Shown: positions 1 to 8,237, numbered from the stretch's first letter. The stretch: DNA of 44,583 nucleotides from Lysobacteraceae bacterium (GCA_030681035.1 JAUXUI010000013.1:1-44583); one strand, 5' to 3'. Made by a program: numbers and translations. The notes: generated by a model not told the origin, from the letters alone.

Positions 1-203
1 AGGGTGAGCTCCTACAAAAACACCGCGATGCACGGCTGCCGACCGCGCGAGAGTCATCTTGCGGTGTTGCAGCATCTGTCGCTCACAGGGTGAGCTCCTA
101 CAAAAACACCGCGATGCACGGCTGCCGACCGCGCGAGAGTCATCTTGCGGTGTTGCAGCATCTGTCGCTCACAGGGTGAGCTCCTACAAAAACACCGCGA
201 TGC
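1..203. repeat. 86-bp tandem repeat, 2.4 copies
   Basis: Copies begin at 1, 87 and 173 with an exact 86-bp period; the third copy diverges after about 31 bases, at 203. Each unit carries a half of the dispersed REP-like motif (CTCACAGGGTGAGCTCCTAC) followed by an A-run. The array lies downstream of the natB-like gene and the window edge cuts it, so more copies may lie to the left. The units look identical, which points to recent expansion. Confidence 0.9.
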
Positions 204-207
204 CCGA

Positions 208-233
208 CTGTAGGAGCCCACCCTGTGGGCGAC
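208..233. repeat. REP-like dispersed repeat
   Basis: A roughly 26-bp imperfect palindrome reading CTGTAGGAGCCC...GTGGGCGACC. Near-identical copies occur at 7028-7054, 7073-7099, 14650-14676, 38851-38879 and 38896-38922, always between genes. The similarity to the copy at 14650 continues another 20 or so bases downstream. Confidence 0.8.
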
Positions 234-279
234 CCGGAAACGCGCTGATGGCGGGATAACTCGCCACGCGCGGCGAAAA

Positions 280-1452
280 TCAGGCCGATATCGCCAACCG
301 CTCGCGGTGATACATTCGCGATGCGAACAGCCACAGGAGTAGTCCCAGCGACAGGCCAACGCCGAAATAGATTGCCCATTGCAGCATCGCAATCGATTCT
401 CCGCGCAGCACGCTCACAATCATCTGGTTTTGCGCCAGAAACGGCACCGCAAACATCCACAACTGATTCTTTACCGGCGAAATCATCAACAAGACGGTCG
501 GGATGATCGGCACCATCATCAGGATGCCCATGTAACTTTGTGCCTCCTTGACGCTCTTCACACTGGCCGCGATCAAGGTCAACAGGCAGGTGCCGAGCAA
601 CAGCATCGGGATCAGGATGCCGAGGATGCGAGCGATGGCCCATAACGACACATCGGCTTTGCTGCCAAGCCCGGGCGCCAACGCGAAACCGATCTTGACG
701 CTGATCATGGTCAACAACAAGCTGGTCAAACCAATGACGCAGGCTGCCGCAATCTTGCCGCTCATCACCGCTTCCCGCGAAGCCGGGGTGGCCAGCAGTG
801 GCTCCAGTGATTGCCGCTCGCGTTCACCCGCGGTGGTGTCGATCACCAGATAGGCGCCGCCAAGAAATGCGGTGAGGATCAGAAAATACGGCAGCATGGC
901 CGCCAGAATCTGGCCCTGTTTGGCTTCGGGCGTGGACAGGTCGCGATGGCCGATCTGTAGCGCAGTCATAACGCCAGGGCTGACACCCCGCGCCAACAAG
1001 CGCAGGCTGCCCACGGTCTGGCTATAGCTTTGCAACACGCCCTCGATCCGAGCCACCGGGATGCGGGCATCCTGGCGGGTCGCGTCGTGGATGATTTCCA
1101 CCGTTGCTGGTTTGCTTTTCCGCCAATTGTCGGCAAACGCCGCGTCGATCTCCAGGATGACATCCTCGCTTTGCTCACGAATCGCTGTTGTGGGATCTGC
1201 CGGCGCTGGCGTGATCACGATGTTGTGGCCCTGCAAATAGGCGATCAGGCTGGGTGCGTACTCTGCGCCGATCACCGGCAACTCGAGCGGTTTTTCCAAC
1301 TGTGCGGCGTTCTTCTTCTGCACCACCGTGCTGATGCCGACCAACATCACCGGAATGATGATCGGTGACAGGAACAACGCCATGAACAGGGTACGGCGGT
1401 CGCGCGCGAAGTCGACCAGTTCCTTGAGCATCACCGTAAGTAAAATATTCAT
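280..1452 (-). CDS. ABC-2 type exporter permease (NatB-like)
   Basis: Integral inner-membrane subunit of an ABC exporter, 390 aa. It has the NatB/ABC-2 layout: one N-terminal membrane segment (about residues 15-40), a large extracytoplasmic domain (about 45-185), then a C-terminal bundle of about five membrane segments (from about 190 to the end). The motif TTAGERERQSLEPLLATP after the second segment is typical of NatB/ABC-2 permeases. Its ATG overlaps the stop of the ATPase gene by 4 bp (1449-1452), indicating translational coupling, and it is the last gene of a five-gene operon. NatB of Bacillus exports sodium; relatives export other ions or peptides, and the substrate here cannot be read from sequence. 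Confidence 0.88.
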   Translation of the reverse strand: MNILLTVMLKELVDFARDRRTLFMALFLSPIIIPVMLVGISTVVQKKNAAQLEKPLELPVIGAEYAPSLIAYLQGHNIVITPAPADPTTAIREQSEDVILEIDAAFADNWRKSKPATVEIIHDATRQDARIPVARIEGVLQSYSQTVGSLRLLARGVSPGVMTALQIGHRDLSTPEAKQGQILAAMLPYFLILTAFLGGAYLVIDTTAGERERQSLEPLLATPASREAVMSGKIAAACVIGLTSLLLTMISVKIGFALAPGLGSKADVSLWAIARILGILIPMLLLGTCLLTLIAASVKSVKEAQSYMGILMMVPIIPTVLLMISPVKNQLWMFAVPFLAQNQMIVSVLRGESIAMLQWAIYFGVGLSLGLLLWLFASRMYHRERLAISA

Positions 1453-2195
1453 GCGAGCAAACCCTCCTCGGAGCCAATAGCCTTGACGAAAGCGTCTTCC
1501 AGATTGGCTGCGCCGGTTTGCGCGATAAGTTCATCAGCGGTGCCTTGTGCCACCACGTGGCCGTGTGCGATCACCACGATGCGGTCACACAACGCCGCCA
1601 CCTCTTGCATGATGTGGCTTGAAAAAATCACGCAATGGCCATCACGCTTGAGCTCAAGCAAAAAATTGCGAAGGCCACGCGTTGTCATCACATCCAGGCC
1701 ATTGGTTGGCTCATCGAGAATGACATTGCGTGGTGAATGCACCAGCGCGCGGGCAATCGCGGTCTTGGTACGTTGACCTTGCGAAAATCCTTCCGATTGG
1801 CGATCAATGAACTCGCCCATTTCCAGTGCCGCAACCAGCCTCTCGGTGCGACTGGCGATGTCGGATTCGCTCATACCGTGCAGGCGACCGAAGTAGGTAA
1901 TGTTTTCGCGAGCGGTGAGTCGCTTGTAAACGCCTCGCGCATCGGGCAATACGCCGAGCGAACGGCGAACCGCGTCGGCATTGCGGCTGGCATCCAGGCC
2001 ATCGACAGTGACCGTGCCTGATTCGGGCTTCATCAACGTGTACAGCATGCGCAGACAGGTGGTCTTGCCGGCGCCATTGGGGCCGAGCAAGCCGGTGATC
2101 TGGCCATCGGGAGCGGAAAAGCTAACGCCATCGACGGCTTTCACCACGCCGGTTTTGGTCTTGAAGGATTTACGCAGATTTTCGACGTGAATCAT
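1449..2195 (-). CDS. ABC exporter ATP-binding protein (NatA-like)
   Basis: Cytoplasmic ATPase that powers the NatB-like permease, 248 aa. Visible motifs: Walker A GPNGAGKTT near residue 38, a degenerate signature SEGFSQGQR near 138, Walker B VILDEPTNGLD near 160, and the switch His in FSSHIMQEV. The start at 2195 (MIHVENLRKSF) is chosen because an AAGGAA site lies just upstream and a typical ABC domain begins there; a longer frame to 2333 would run back into the hydrolase gene. The gap to the preceding hydrolase gene is 49 bp, consistent with one transcript. Confidence 0.9.
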   Translation of the reverse strand: MIHVENLRKSFKTKTGVVKAVDGVSFSAPDGQITGLLGPNGAGKTTCLRMLYTLMKPESGTVTVDGLDASRNADAVRRSLGVLPDARGVYKRLTARENITYFGRLHGMSESDIASRTERLVAALEMGEFIDRQSEGFSQGQRTKTAIARALVHSPRNVILDEPTNGLDVMTTRGLRNFLLELKRDGHCVIFSSHIMQEVAALCDRIVVIAHGHVVAQGTADELIAQTGAANLEDAFVKAIGSEEGLLA

Positions 2196-2244
2196 GTTGG
2201 GTTCCTTGCTGTGTAGGACGTGGCGAACCGGAAGCGGCGGGCGC

Positions 2245-3741
2245 TCAGGGTTCCCAGCCGTAATAACCGGTGAACGGCGGCGCGTAAGGCAAGGCATCCA
2301 GGCATGTGCTGTCCAGTGCTTTCGCGTCGGCACTGTCGATGAAACGCGCCATCAGCTTGGGCATGCAACCAGCCGGAATCACGTTATGGCCTTGGCCGCG
2401 CAGCACCAGCAGGCGCCCATTGTCGAGCCCCTTGACGATTTGCTCGCCATAGCGAACCGGCGTTACCGGGTCGAACTCGCCGGCAAGTATCAGAATCGGC
2501 AGGTCGCTGTGCAGCGGCTTGTGGAACGCATCGGGCAATTCACCGCGTGGCCATACTGCGCACTGCGCCTTGAGAAAATCGACCAATGCTGTGCCGAGCA
2601 AGGTGTCTACATCATTGGCGTTTGCCGTCAGGCTCTGCGCATCCTCCGTACACATCACCGAAAGCTGCATGCCATGCATGATTTGTTCGCTGAGTTGCGA
2701 GCCGATCATTTGCGACAGTGCCATCAGGCTTTCCGGATTGTCATGGGCGGCGTCGTGCAAGGTCATCGGCAGCATCGCGGCCACCACTGGCGCATAGGCA
2801 AACAGCCGCACCAGCGTGACCAGGCGGTCCTCACTCAAGCGTTCGTTTTGCCATTCACCGGAAACCGCATTACGAAATCGCACCATTGGCGACGCATCAC
2901 GTGCCAACTGCAAGACGGTATTGAGCTGTTCACGCGGATTGCCGAAAGCGTCGACGCAAGCCGGCAGATCCGCGCAGCGGGCGAACTGTTGATCAAGCGA
3001 ATCTTCCAGATTGCGCGCATGTTCGCTTCCCAGGATCAGCTCGTTCGGTACCGCGCTGTCGAGCAGCACCGTTCGCGTCTGGGCGGGGTAACGGGCAGCG
3101 TAGTGCTGCGCTACCCGGGTGCCGTAGGAAATACCGATTAGATTGATCTGTTCGGCGCCGAGGGCAGCGCGCACGGCATCCAGGTCCTGGATCGCGTCGG
3201 TGGTGGTGTAATAGCGCAGGTCGGCATGATCAGACAGCTCATCGCGACAGCTCTCGGCAAACGCCGCCGCAGCTTCTGGCGACTCAGTGCCTTCGGCCAT
3301 CACCGCGCTTTCGCCTTGCGCGTTCTTGCAGATCAGCGGATTGGAGGCGCCGGTGCCACGTTGGTCGAGCAGGATGATGTGGTGGCGCTTGTTGGTGTCG
3401 CTAAAGGCATCGGCCAACTGCGGGTAACCTTCAAGCGCTGATTGGCCGGGGCCACCGGCAAGCATGAACACCGGATCGGGTAGCGCTTCTTCGCGTGCCG
3501 GCACCCAGGCGATGGCCAGATCGATGTGGCGGCCTTGCGGATCGGCGTGATTTTCCGGAACCGAAATAGTGCCGCATTGCGCTTCTACTGCCGTGGCACT
3601 GGCTGTGCTGGACAATGTACAGGGTGCGAATGTGACAGAACCGAGCTCACGTGCCAGTGCACTGCCCGGAAAGGCAACCGTAATCGCGAGCAGCGACCAC
3701 AACCAGCGAGCACGTCGTCGGATGACGGAATCAAGCATCAT
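2245..3741 (-). CDS. Secreted alpha/beta hydrolase, S33 / TAP-like peptidase family
   Basis: Predicted exported serine hydrolase of 498 aa, with a signal peptide (Arg-rich n-region, hydrophobic 12-25, cleavage near ALA at 28-30). The oxyanion motif GGPGQS is at about 96-101, DQRGTG near 126 and the nucleophile elbow GISYG has Ser205. The C-terminal part has the acid loop LAGEFDPVTP and the catalytic His in GQGHNVIP, matching the TAP-like C-terminal domain of tripeptidyl aminopeptidases and proline iminopeptidase relatives. Cysteines in the mature part suggest disulfides. It overlaps the XRE regulator gene by 4 bp and precedes an ABC exporter, so it may trim or degrade the same peptide the exporter handles; that link is inference. 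Confidence 0.88.
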   Translation of the reverse strand: MMLDSVIRRRARWLWSLLAITVAFPGSALARELGSVTFAPCTLSSTASATAVEAQCGTISVPENHADPQGRHIDLAIAWVPAREEALPDPVFMLAGGPGQSALEGYPQLADAFSDTNKRHHIILLDQRGTGASNPLICKNAQGESAVMAEGTESPEAAAAFAESCRDELSDHADLRYYTTTDAIQDLDAVRAALGAEQINLIGISYGTRVAQHYAARYPAQTRTVLLDSAVPNELILGSEHARNLEDSLDQQFARCADLPACVDAFGNPREQLNTVLQLARDASPMVRFRNAVSGEWQNERLSEDRLVTLVRLFAYAPVVAAMLPMTLHDAAHDNPESLMALSQMIGSQLSEQIMHGMQLSVMCTEDAQSLTANANDVDTLLGTALVDFLKAQCAVWPRGELPDAFHKPLHSDLPILILAGEFDPVTPVRYGEQIVKGLDNGRLLVLRGQGHNVIPAGCMPKLMARFIDSADAKALDSTCLDALPYAPPFTGYYGWEP

Positions 3742-3941
3742 GTGTGTTCCTCCTCGTTAAAAAAAATCGACTCTACCGGTTGCTTGAACAACCGACCCAG
3801 ACGCAAGGCCAGCGGCAGACTTGGATCATATTTGCCGGTTTCGATCGCATTGATCGTCTGTCGTGAAACGCCCAAGTGTTCGGCCAGTGTGGCTTGCGAC
3901 CAACCCTCACCCTCACGCAATTCGCGCACCCGGCTTTTCAT
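3738..3941 (-). CDS. XRE-family HTH transcriptional regulator
   Basis: A 67-aa protein that is almost entirely one Cro/C1-type helix-turn-helix: WSQATLAEHLGVSRQTINAIETGKYDPSLPLALRLGRLF. The ATG at 3941 is chosen because it gives the usual short form (MKSRVRELRE) and overlaps the upstream membrane-protein gene by 4 bp; it also overlaps the hydrolase gene by 4 bp. Small XRE proteins of this type commonly sit beside a small membrane protein, as here, and repress their own operon. The palindrome at 4392-4417 is the obvious candidate operator, although binding is inferred. Confidence 0.92.
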   Translation of the reverse strand: MKSRVRELREGEGWSQATLAEHLGVSRQTINAIETGKYDPSLPLALRLGRLFKQPVESIFFNEEEHT

Positions 3942-4339
3942 CGGTAGCGCCGTGCAACCCAGTAACGGGCAAGCCCATAGCTGAGCAAAAGCGCAGGCAG
4001 CACCCAGAGCAGAGCGGAGCGGCCCGAGACATCCCAAACACGCGCGACGATCAGCAGCGCCAAACCAAGTGAGCCCAGGCCAACACCGATGCTGGCGATG
4101 GCGATCGCTTCCAGATCGATACGTCGCTGCAGTTCATCGCGCGCCAGGATCATCGCGACCTGGACACGGATCATCCAGGTAATCGGAGCCATGGGCACCA
4201 GCGCCACCAGCGCACGCCATACGGGCGCCGCATCGGCAAGTGGATGCTTGAGCAGCCAAACGCAGATCAACACGGTCACGCCATACGCCAAAGCCGCGAC
4301 GAAGCTGGTACGAGAATCCCGCCAGGAACAAGCGCTCAT
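3938..4339 (-). CDS. Small four-helix membrane protein beside XRE regulator
   Basis: A 133-aa inner-membrane protein with about four hydrophobic segments arranged as two pairs: residues about 15-33 and 42-60, then after a charged loop (RDELQRRIDLEA) about 77-99 and 107-125. The RDELQRRID loop resembles DUF2178-like proteins that pair with small XRE regulators; the family name is from memory. The ATG at 4339 is preferred over one 75 bp upstream because the upstream stretch is the promoter and palindrome. First gene of the operon; its stop overlaps the regulator start. It may sense or transmit a membrane signal, but no function can be read directly. Confidence 0.8.
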   Translation of the reverse strand: MSACSWRDSRTSFVAALAYGVTVLICVWLLKHPLADAAPVWRALVALVPMAPITWMIRVQVAMILARDELQRRIDLEAIAIASIGVGLGSLGLALLIVARVWDVSGRSALLWVLPALLLSYGLARYWVARRYR

Positions 4340-4372
4340 GTAAAACCTGCGTGTAAAGGGAGCTTGACACGC

Positions 4373-4417
4373 AGAGTAAAGCGGCCATGCCCCTGTGTCA
4401 AGCACACTTGACACAGG
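4373..4417 (-). promoter_or_regulatory. Promoter with palindromic operator for the regulator/hydrolase/exporter operon
   Basis: Perfect 11-bp inverted repeat CCTGTGTCAAG-N4-CTTGACACAGG at 4392-4417. On the minus strand its inner half supplies a consensus -35 TTGACA (4401-4396), followed by a 17-bp spacer and TACTCT (4378-4373), about 30 bp before the ATG at 4339. A further half-site TGTCAAG follows at about 4363-4369. An operator covering the -35 suits repression. The palindrome also abuts the fpr stop codon, but no U-run follows, so a terminator is less likely. Confidence 0.65.
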
Positions 4418-5170
4418 TTATCGGCTACTGACGTACTTCTCGCGGCGGATATGTGGCACTGGCAAGGCAAAGCCCTTAAGCATCTCGAACGCCGCATCCA
4501 CCATGTCCGGATTGCCGCACAGGTAGGCAAGGTCATGCTCCGGGTCGGGAGCGAGCGACGCCAGCGCATCTTGCACATAGCCGCGACGTTGTTCGGGATA
4601 GGCATCGTCCAGCGCTGGCTCACGACTGAAGCAGGGGATGAAGCGAAAGCCCGGATTGGCCTTAGCGAACGCGGCAAACTCGTCGCCATACAGCAATTCG
4701 TTGGGTGTGCGCGCACCAAACAACAGCAGCACCTCGACCCCGCGTTCGGCGATTGCCTGGCGCAGCAACGGCAGCATCGCGCGGTAAGGGGTAACACCGG
4801 TGCCGGTCGCAATCAGCAGGTAGCGCCGATTGCTGTCAGCCGGCATCAGGCAGAAGCGGCCAAACGGGCCGCTGGCGTCAATTTGCTGGCCTTCACGCAA
4901 TTGGCCGAACAACTCGCTGGCGGCACCGCCGGGTACATACGACACCGCCACTTCGATCGGGTCGTCCGGTGATTGCGCCGCCTCGCGCACCGTCGCAATC
5001 GAATAGCTACGCTTGGTCGGACTGCCATCGGGATAGCTGAAATGAATCTGGATGAACTGGCCGGGAAAGAACGCAAGCGCCTCACCATCGTCGCGGCGAA
5101 ACACGAAGTGATGGATGCTGGGTGCCAGTGCGCGCGAATGGATCAGTTTCAGCGGAAAATGGGCGGCCAC
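4418..5170 (-). CDS. fpr: Ferredoxin--NADP+ reductase
   Basis: FAD-dependent oxidoreductase moving electrons between NADPH and ferredoxin or flavodoxin in the cytoplasm; 250 aa, close to bacterial Fpr length. FAD-binding motif KRSYSIAT lies near residue 53, a phosphate-binding loop GGAASELFGQL near 80, the NADP-binding Gly motif ATGTGVTPYRAML near 125, and the CGNPDMVDAAFE motif near 218. The C-terminus is short, ending YVSSR. The start is GTG at 5168-5170, supported by a GGAG six bases upstream; no ATG gives a sensible N-terminus. Monocistronic by position, between two ABC exporter loci with which it has no obvious link. Confidence 0.9.
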   Translation of the reverse strand: MAAHFPLKLIHSRALAPSIHHFVFRRDDGEALAFFPGQFIQIHFSYPDGSPTKRSYSIATVREAAQSPDDPIEVAVSYVPGGAASELFGQLREGQQIDASGPFGRFCLMPADSNRRYLLIATGTGVTPYRAMLPLLRQAIAERGVEVLLLFGARTPNELLYGDEFAAFAKANPGFRFIPCFSREPALDDAYPEQRRGYVQDALASLAPDPEHDLAYLCGNPDMVDAAFEMLKGFALPVPHIRREKYVSSR

Positions 5171-5271
5171 GGTATCTCCAGATTACGAACACGACGCGAG
5201 CAATACAGGCGGCGTGAAGGGGTGACCCGATATACTAACCAGCTCCGGCCAATATTGCTTCCGGCCAGCCA

Positions 5272-6219
5272 ATGCAAACCCCCATGACCAAGACTCCCGC
5301 GCTTGAGGTCACTGACCTGCGCAAAACCTATAGTGGCCGCGTCGAAGCGCTCAAAGGCATCAGCCTGAGCGTGGCGCCCGGCGATTTCTTTGCCTTGCTC
5401 GGCCCGAACGGAGCCGGCAAATCGACATTGATCGGCATCATCTGCTCACTGGTCAATGCCAGCTCGGGCGCGGTACGTGTTTTCGGTGAAGAGGTGGCGA
5501 AAAACCGTTCTGCGGCGATGCGCTTGCTGGGTCTGGTGCCGCAGGAAATCAACTTCAACCTGTTTGAAAAGCCGTTCGACATCCTTGTGAACTACGCCGG
5601 CTTCTATGGCGTACCGCGCGCTGAGGCGATAGTGCGTGCCGATGAAGAACTTGCTCGGGCGCAACTCAGTGAAAAGGCGCACACGATGTCGCGCACGCTG
5701 TCCGGCGGCATGAAGCGGCGCTTGATGATTGCCCGCGCGATGATGACGCGGCCACGGCTGTTGATTCTGGATGAACCCACCGCCGGCGTCGATATCGAGA
5801 TCCGTCGCGGTATGTGGAAAACCTTGCGCGACATCAACGCCGCTGGCACCACCATCATCCTGACCACGCACTATCTGGAAGAAGCGGAAAACCTGTGCCG
5901 CAATCTGGCAATCATCGACCATGGTCAGATTGTCGCCAACGGGCCGATGCGCGAGCTGCTGGCGCGGCTGGATGTGGAAGGCTTCATCTTCGATATCGAT
6001 GGCGAGGTGCCGGCGCAGTTGCCACGGGTCGATGGCGTTACCCTGACCTCGGCCAATAGCCACTGCATCGAAGTGGACATGCCGCGAGCGCTCGACCTCA
6101 ACCGCGTGTTCACTGCTTTCGGCGATGCGGGTATTCGGGTGCGCTCGATGCGCAACAAATCCAATCGCCTGGAAGAACTGTTCGTTCACCTCACCGGCAA
6201 TGGCAAGGGCGCCGCATGA
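5272..6219 (+). CDS. yadG: ABC transporter ATP-binding protein (YadG family)
   Basis: ATPase subunit of an ABC-2 exporter, 315 aa. Walker A GPNGAGKST near residue 45, signature LSGGMKRRLMIARA near 143, Walker B LLILDEPTAGVD near 163 and H-loop TTHYLEEAE near 199; the C-terminal RNKSNRLEELFVHL is characteristic of YadG. A second ATG at 5284 is an equally possible start, since neither has a good ribosome site. A TATACT box at 5231-5236 may be the -10. The stop overlaps the permease start by 4 bp. The substrate of YadGH is not established. Confidence 0.92.
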   Translation: MQTPMTKTPALEVTDLRKTYSGRVEALKGISLSVAPGDFFALLGPNGAGKSTLIGIICSLVNASSGAVRVFGEEVAKNRSAAMRLLGLVPQEINFNLFEKPFDILVNYAGFYGVPRAEAIVRADEELARAQLSEKAHTMSRTLSGGMKRRLMIARAMMTRPRLLILDEPTAGVDIEIRRGMWKTLRDINAAGTTIILTTHYLEEAENLCRNLAIIDHGQIVANGPMRELLARLDVEGFIFDIDGEVPAQLPRVDGVTLTSANSHCIEVDMPRALDLNRVFTAFGDAGIRVRSMRNKSNRLEELFVHLTGNGKGAA

Positions 6220-6989
6220 GCACGCATCCCAATCTGGTCGCGCTGTACACCATCACCCGCCGCGAGGTGCATCGCATCCTGCGCATCTGGGCACAGACAC
6301 TGGTGCCGCCGGCGATCACCATGACCCTGTATTTTCTGATTTTCGGAAATCTGATCGGCAGCCGCATCGGCAACATGGGCGGATTTACCTACATGGATTT
6401 CATCGTGCCCGGGCTGGTGATGATGAGCATCATCCAGAACAGCTACGGCAACATCAGCTCCAGTTTTTTTGGCGCCAAGTTCGGCCGCCATGTCGAGGAA
6501 TTGCTGGTGGCACCGATGCCGCCGTGGGTGATCCTGAGCGGCTATGTCGCCGGCGCGGTGCTGCGCGGCTTGATGGTGGGCGCGATCGTGCTGGTGATCG
6601 CGATGTTCTTCACCGAGGTACGTATTCCGCATCCGCTGATTACCCTGAGCACGGTGTTTCTCGGTGCGACCATTTTCTCGCTGGCCGGTTTCGTCAACGC
6701 GGTGTATGCCAAGAAGTTTGACGATATCGCCATCGTGCCGACTTTCATCCTGACCCCGCTCACCTATCTCGGCGGCGTGTTTTATTCAGTCAACCTGCTG
6801 CCCGAGTTCTGGGCCAACGCCTCACACGCCAACCCGATCCTGTACATGGTCAACGCCTTCCGCTATGGCTTGCTGGGAGTCAGCGATGTGCCGCTGGGCC
6901 TGAGCTACGCGGTGATGATCGGCTTTGTGGTGGTGTTGAGCTGGCTTGGCCTGGTGCTGCTCAAACGCGGTGTGGGTTTGCGTAGTTGA
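6216..6989 (+). CDS. yadH: ABC-2 exporter permease (YadH family)
   Basis: Membrane subunit paired with the YadG-type ATPase by a 4-bp ATGA overlap; 257 aa, the usual YadH length. It has six hydrophobic segments, with the first at about residues 30-50 and the last ending near 252. The stretch GGFTYMDFIVPGLVMMSIIQNSYGN and the later FILTPLTYLGGVFYSV loop are typical of ABC-2 permeases of the YadH/DrrB type. The two genes form a complete export pair. The next feature downstream is an inverted pair of REP-like repeats rather than a classic terminator. Confidence 0.92.
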   Translation: MSTHPNLVALYTITRREVHRILRIWAQTLVPPAITMTLYFLIFGNLIGSRIGNMGGFTYMDFIVPGLVMMSIIQNSYGNISSSFFGAKFGRHVEELLVAPMPPWVILSGYVAGAVLRGLMVGAIVLVIAMFFTEVRIPHPLITLSTVFLGATIFSLAGFVNAVYAKKFDDIAIVPTFILTPLTYLGGVFYSVNLLPEFWANASHANPILYMVNAFRYGLLGVSDVPLGLSYAVMIGFVVVLSWLGLVLLKRGVGLRS

Positions 6990-7027
6990 AACGCGGCCTA
7001 TATTCGCACCCATCGATCGCTCTGGCA

Positions 7028-7099
7028 GGTCGCCCACAGGGTGGGCTCCTACAGGTAAGCGCAACCGTTTTTCTGTAGGAGCCCGCCCTGTGGGCGACC
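7028..7099. repeat. Inverted pair of REP-like repeats (BIME-like)
   Basis: Two copies of the 27-bp repeat in opposite orientation, GGTCGCCCACAGG... at 7028-7054 and CTGTAGGAGCCC...GGGCGACC at 7073-7099, separated by 18 bases. They can pair into a long hairpin between the convergent yadH and tatD genes, where they could protect transcript ends or stop transcription. An equivalent pair is at 38851-38922. Confidence 0.75.
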
Positions 7100-7165
7100 G
7101 ACCGAAGCGAAGGCTCGGCTTTGCCTTGCCAAAATCGGTGAAGTCCGACAGGCTGCTGGTCCGCG

Positions 7166-7966
7166 CTACCGATCGATCACCGGCAAGCGAAAAAACGCGC
7201 GCGCGGTTGCGGTCGTGTTGGCGGCGGTAACCGCAACATCTTCACCGCGATCACGCGCCAGCTCCTCGACGATATGGCGCAGGTACATCGGCTCATTGCG
7301 CCGATGCGCCGGCTGTGGCCGCACCGTGCGCGGCAGCAGATAGGGCGCATCGGTTTCGATCATCAGCCGGTTGGCCGGAATGTGCCGCACCAGCTCGCGC
7401 AGATGGGTGCCGCGCCGCTCATCGCACAGCCAGCCAGTGATGCCGATATGCCAATCGTTATCGAGGCATTCGAACAGCTCGTCGCGGCTGCCGGTAAAGC
7501 AATGCACCACCACCGGGCCGATCTGGCCATCGAAGCCGCGCAGGATAGCGACAAAATCGGCGTGTGAGTCGCGTTGGTGCAAAAAAAGCGGCTTGCCGGT
7601 ATCGGCTGCGATCTGCAACTGCCGTTCAAACGCGCGCCGCTGCGCCGGGCGCGGCGAAAAATCACGGAAATAATCCAGCCCGCACTCACCCACCGCGCAT
7701 ACCCGCGCATCGGCATGCAGGGCGCGCAGTTCGGCTTCGGCCTCATCGGTGTATTCCAGCGCGTGATGCGGATGCACTCCGGCCGTGCAATACAGCAAAT
7801 CCGGGTGCGCCTGGGCCAGCGCAAGCGCGTGTTGCGATCCTTCGCGGCTGGCGCCGGTGACCACCATCTGTGCCACGCCGGCAGCGCGTGCGCGCGCCAA
7901 CACGGCGTCGAGGTCATGGGCGAAACTTTCGTGGCCCAGATTGGCACCGATGTCGATGAGTTGCAT
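7166..7966 (-). CDS. tatD: TatD-family metal-dependent DNase
   Basis: Cytoplasmic TIM-barrel hydrolase, 266 aa. TatD proteins are Mg-dependent 3'-5' exonucleases linked to DNA repair and turnover. Family signatures: N-terminal DIGANLGH (TatD subtype, lacking the HxH of YcfH/YjjV), GVHPHHALEY near residue 65, VGECGLDYFRD near 93 (catalytic Glu), FLHQRDSHADF near 127, VHCFTGSRDE near 153 and IETDAPYLLPR near 203 (metal Asp). All the usual metal ligands other than the HxH appear present. The start at 7966 has a weak ribosome site but matches the family N-terminus MQLIDIGAN. It runs convergent to yadH. Confidence 0.92.
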   Translation of the reverse strand: MQLIDIGANLGHESFAHDLDAVLARARAAGVAQMVVTGASREGSQHALALAQAHPDLLYCTAGVHPHHALEYTDEAEAELRALHADARVCAVGECGLDYFRDFSPRPAQRRAFERQLQIAADTGKPLFLHQRDSHADFVAILRGFDGQIGPVVVHCFTGSRDELFECLDNDWHIGITGWLCDERRGTHLRELVRHIPANRLMIETDAPYLLPRTVRPQPAHRRNEPMYLRHIVEELARDRGEDVAVTAANTTATARAFFRLPVIDR

Positions 7967-8237
7967 TTAAAATCCGGGGCTGGTGACTTCGTGATTGATG
8001 GGTTTCGCTACGCTCTACCCATCCTGGGGGCTGCATGGGACTACCGCCTGAGGTTTGCATCGGTGGAGCGAAGATCAACTGCCCTGGGTCCGCAAAGGAC
8101 GCCAAGAGCGCAAAGAGAGAAGCGAATGAATATTTGCGCCCTTTGCGAATTTTGCGGACTGCGTGTTGTTGCCCATGGCCGTTTGAAGCCCGAGAATTGT
8201 AAGGCGTGCGACGGCGCTTGCAACGTATCCTTGTGCG
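7967..8237. repeat. Intergenic gap with two repeat elements
   Basis: No gene is supported in this 271-bp divergent gap. It holds a hairpin GATGGGT...ACCCATC at 7997-8023, a motif repeated at about 23033-23057. It also holds a 71-bp element at 8089-8159 bounded by perfect 9-bp inverted repeats GTCCGCAAA/TTTGCGGAC and rich in GCGCAAAG words. A second, longer member of the latter family is at 29265-29444. Confidence 0.75.

Noticed and set aside
1-203. CRISPR array
   Set aside because: The 86-bp units are identical along their whole length with no variable spacers.
2194-3141. 315-codon plus-strand frame
   Set aside because: Fully antisense to the secreted hydrolase with its intact catalytic motifs; composition is His/Gln/Arg-rich like a shadow frame.
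4392-4417. Rho-independent terminator for fpr
   Set aside because: The stem is good but no U-run follows on the minus strand, while the inner arm forms a consensus -35 with a proper spacer, so operator/promoter is preferred.
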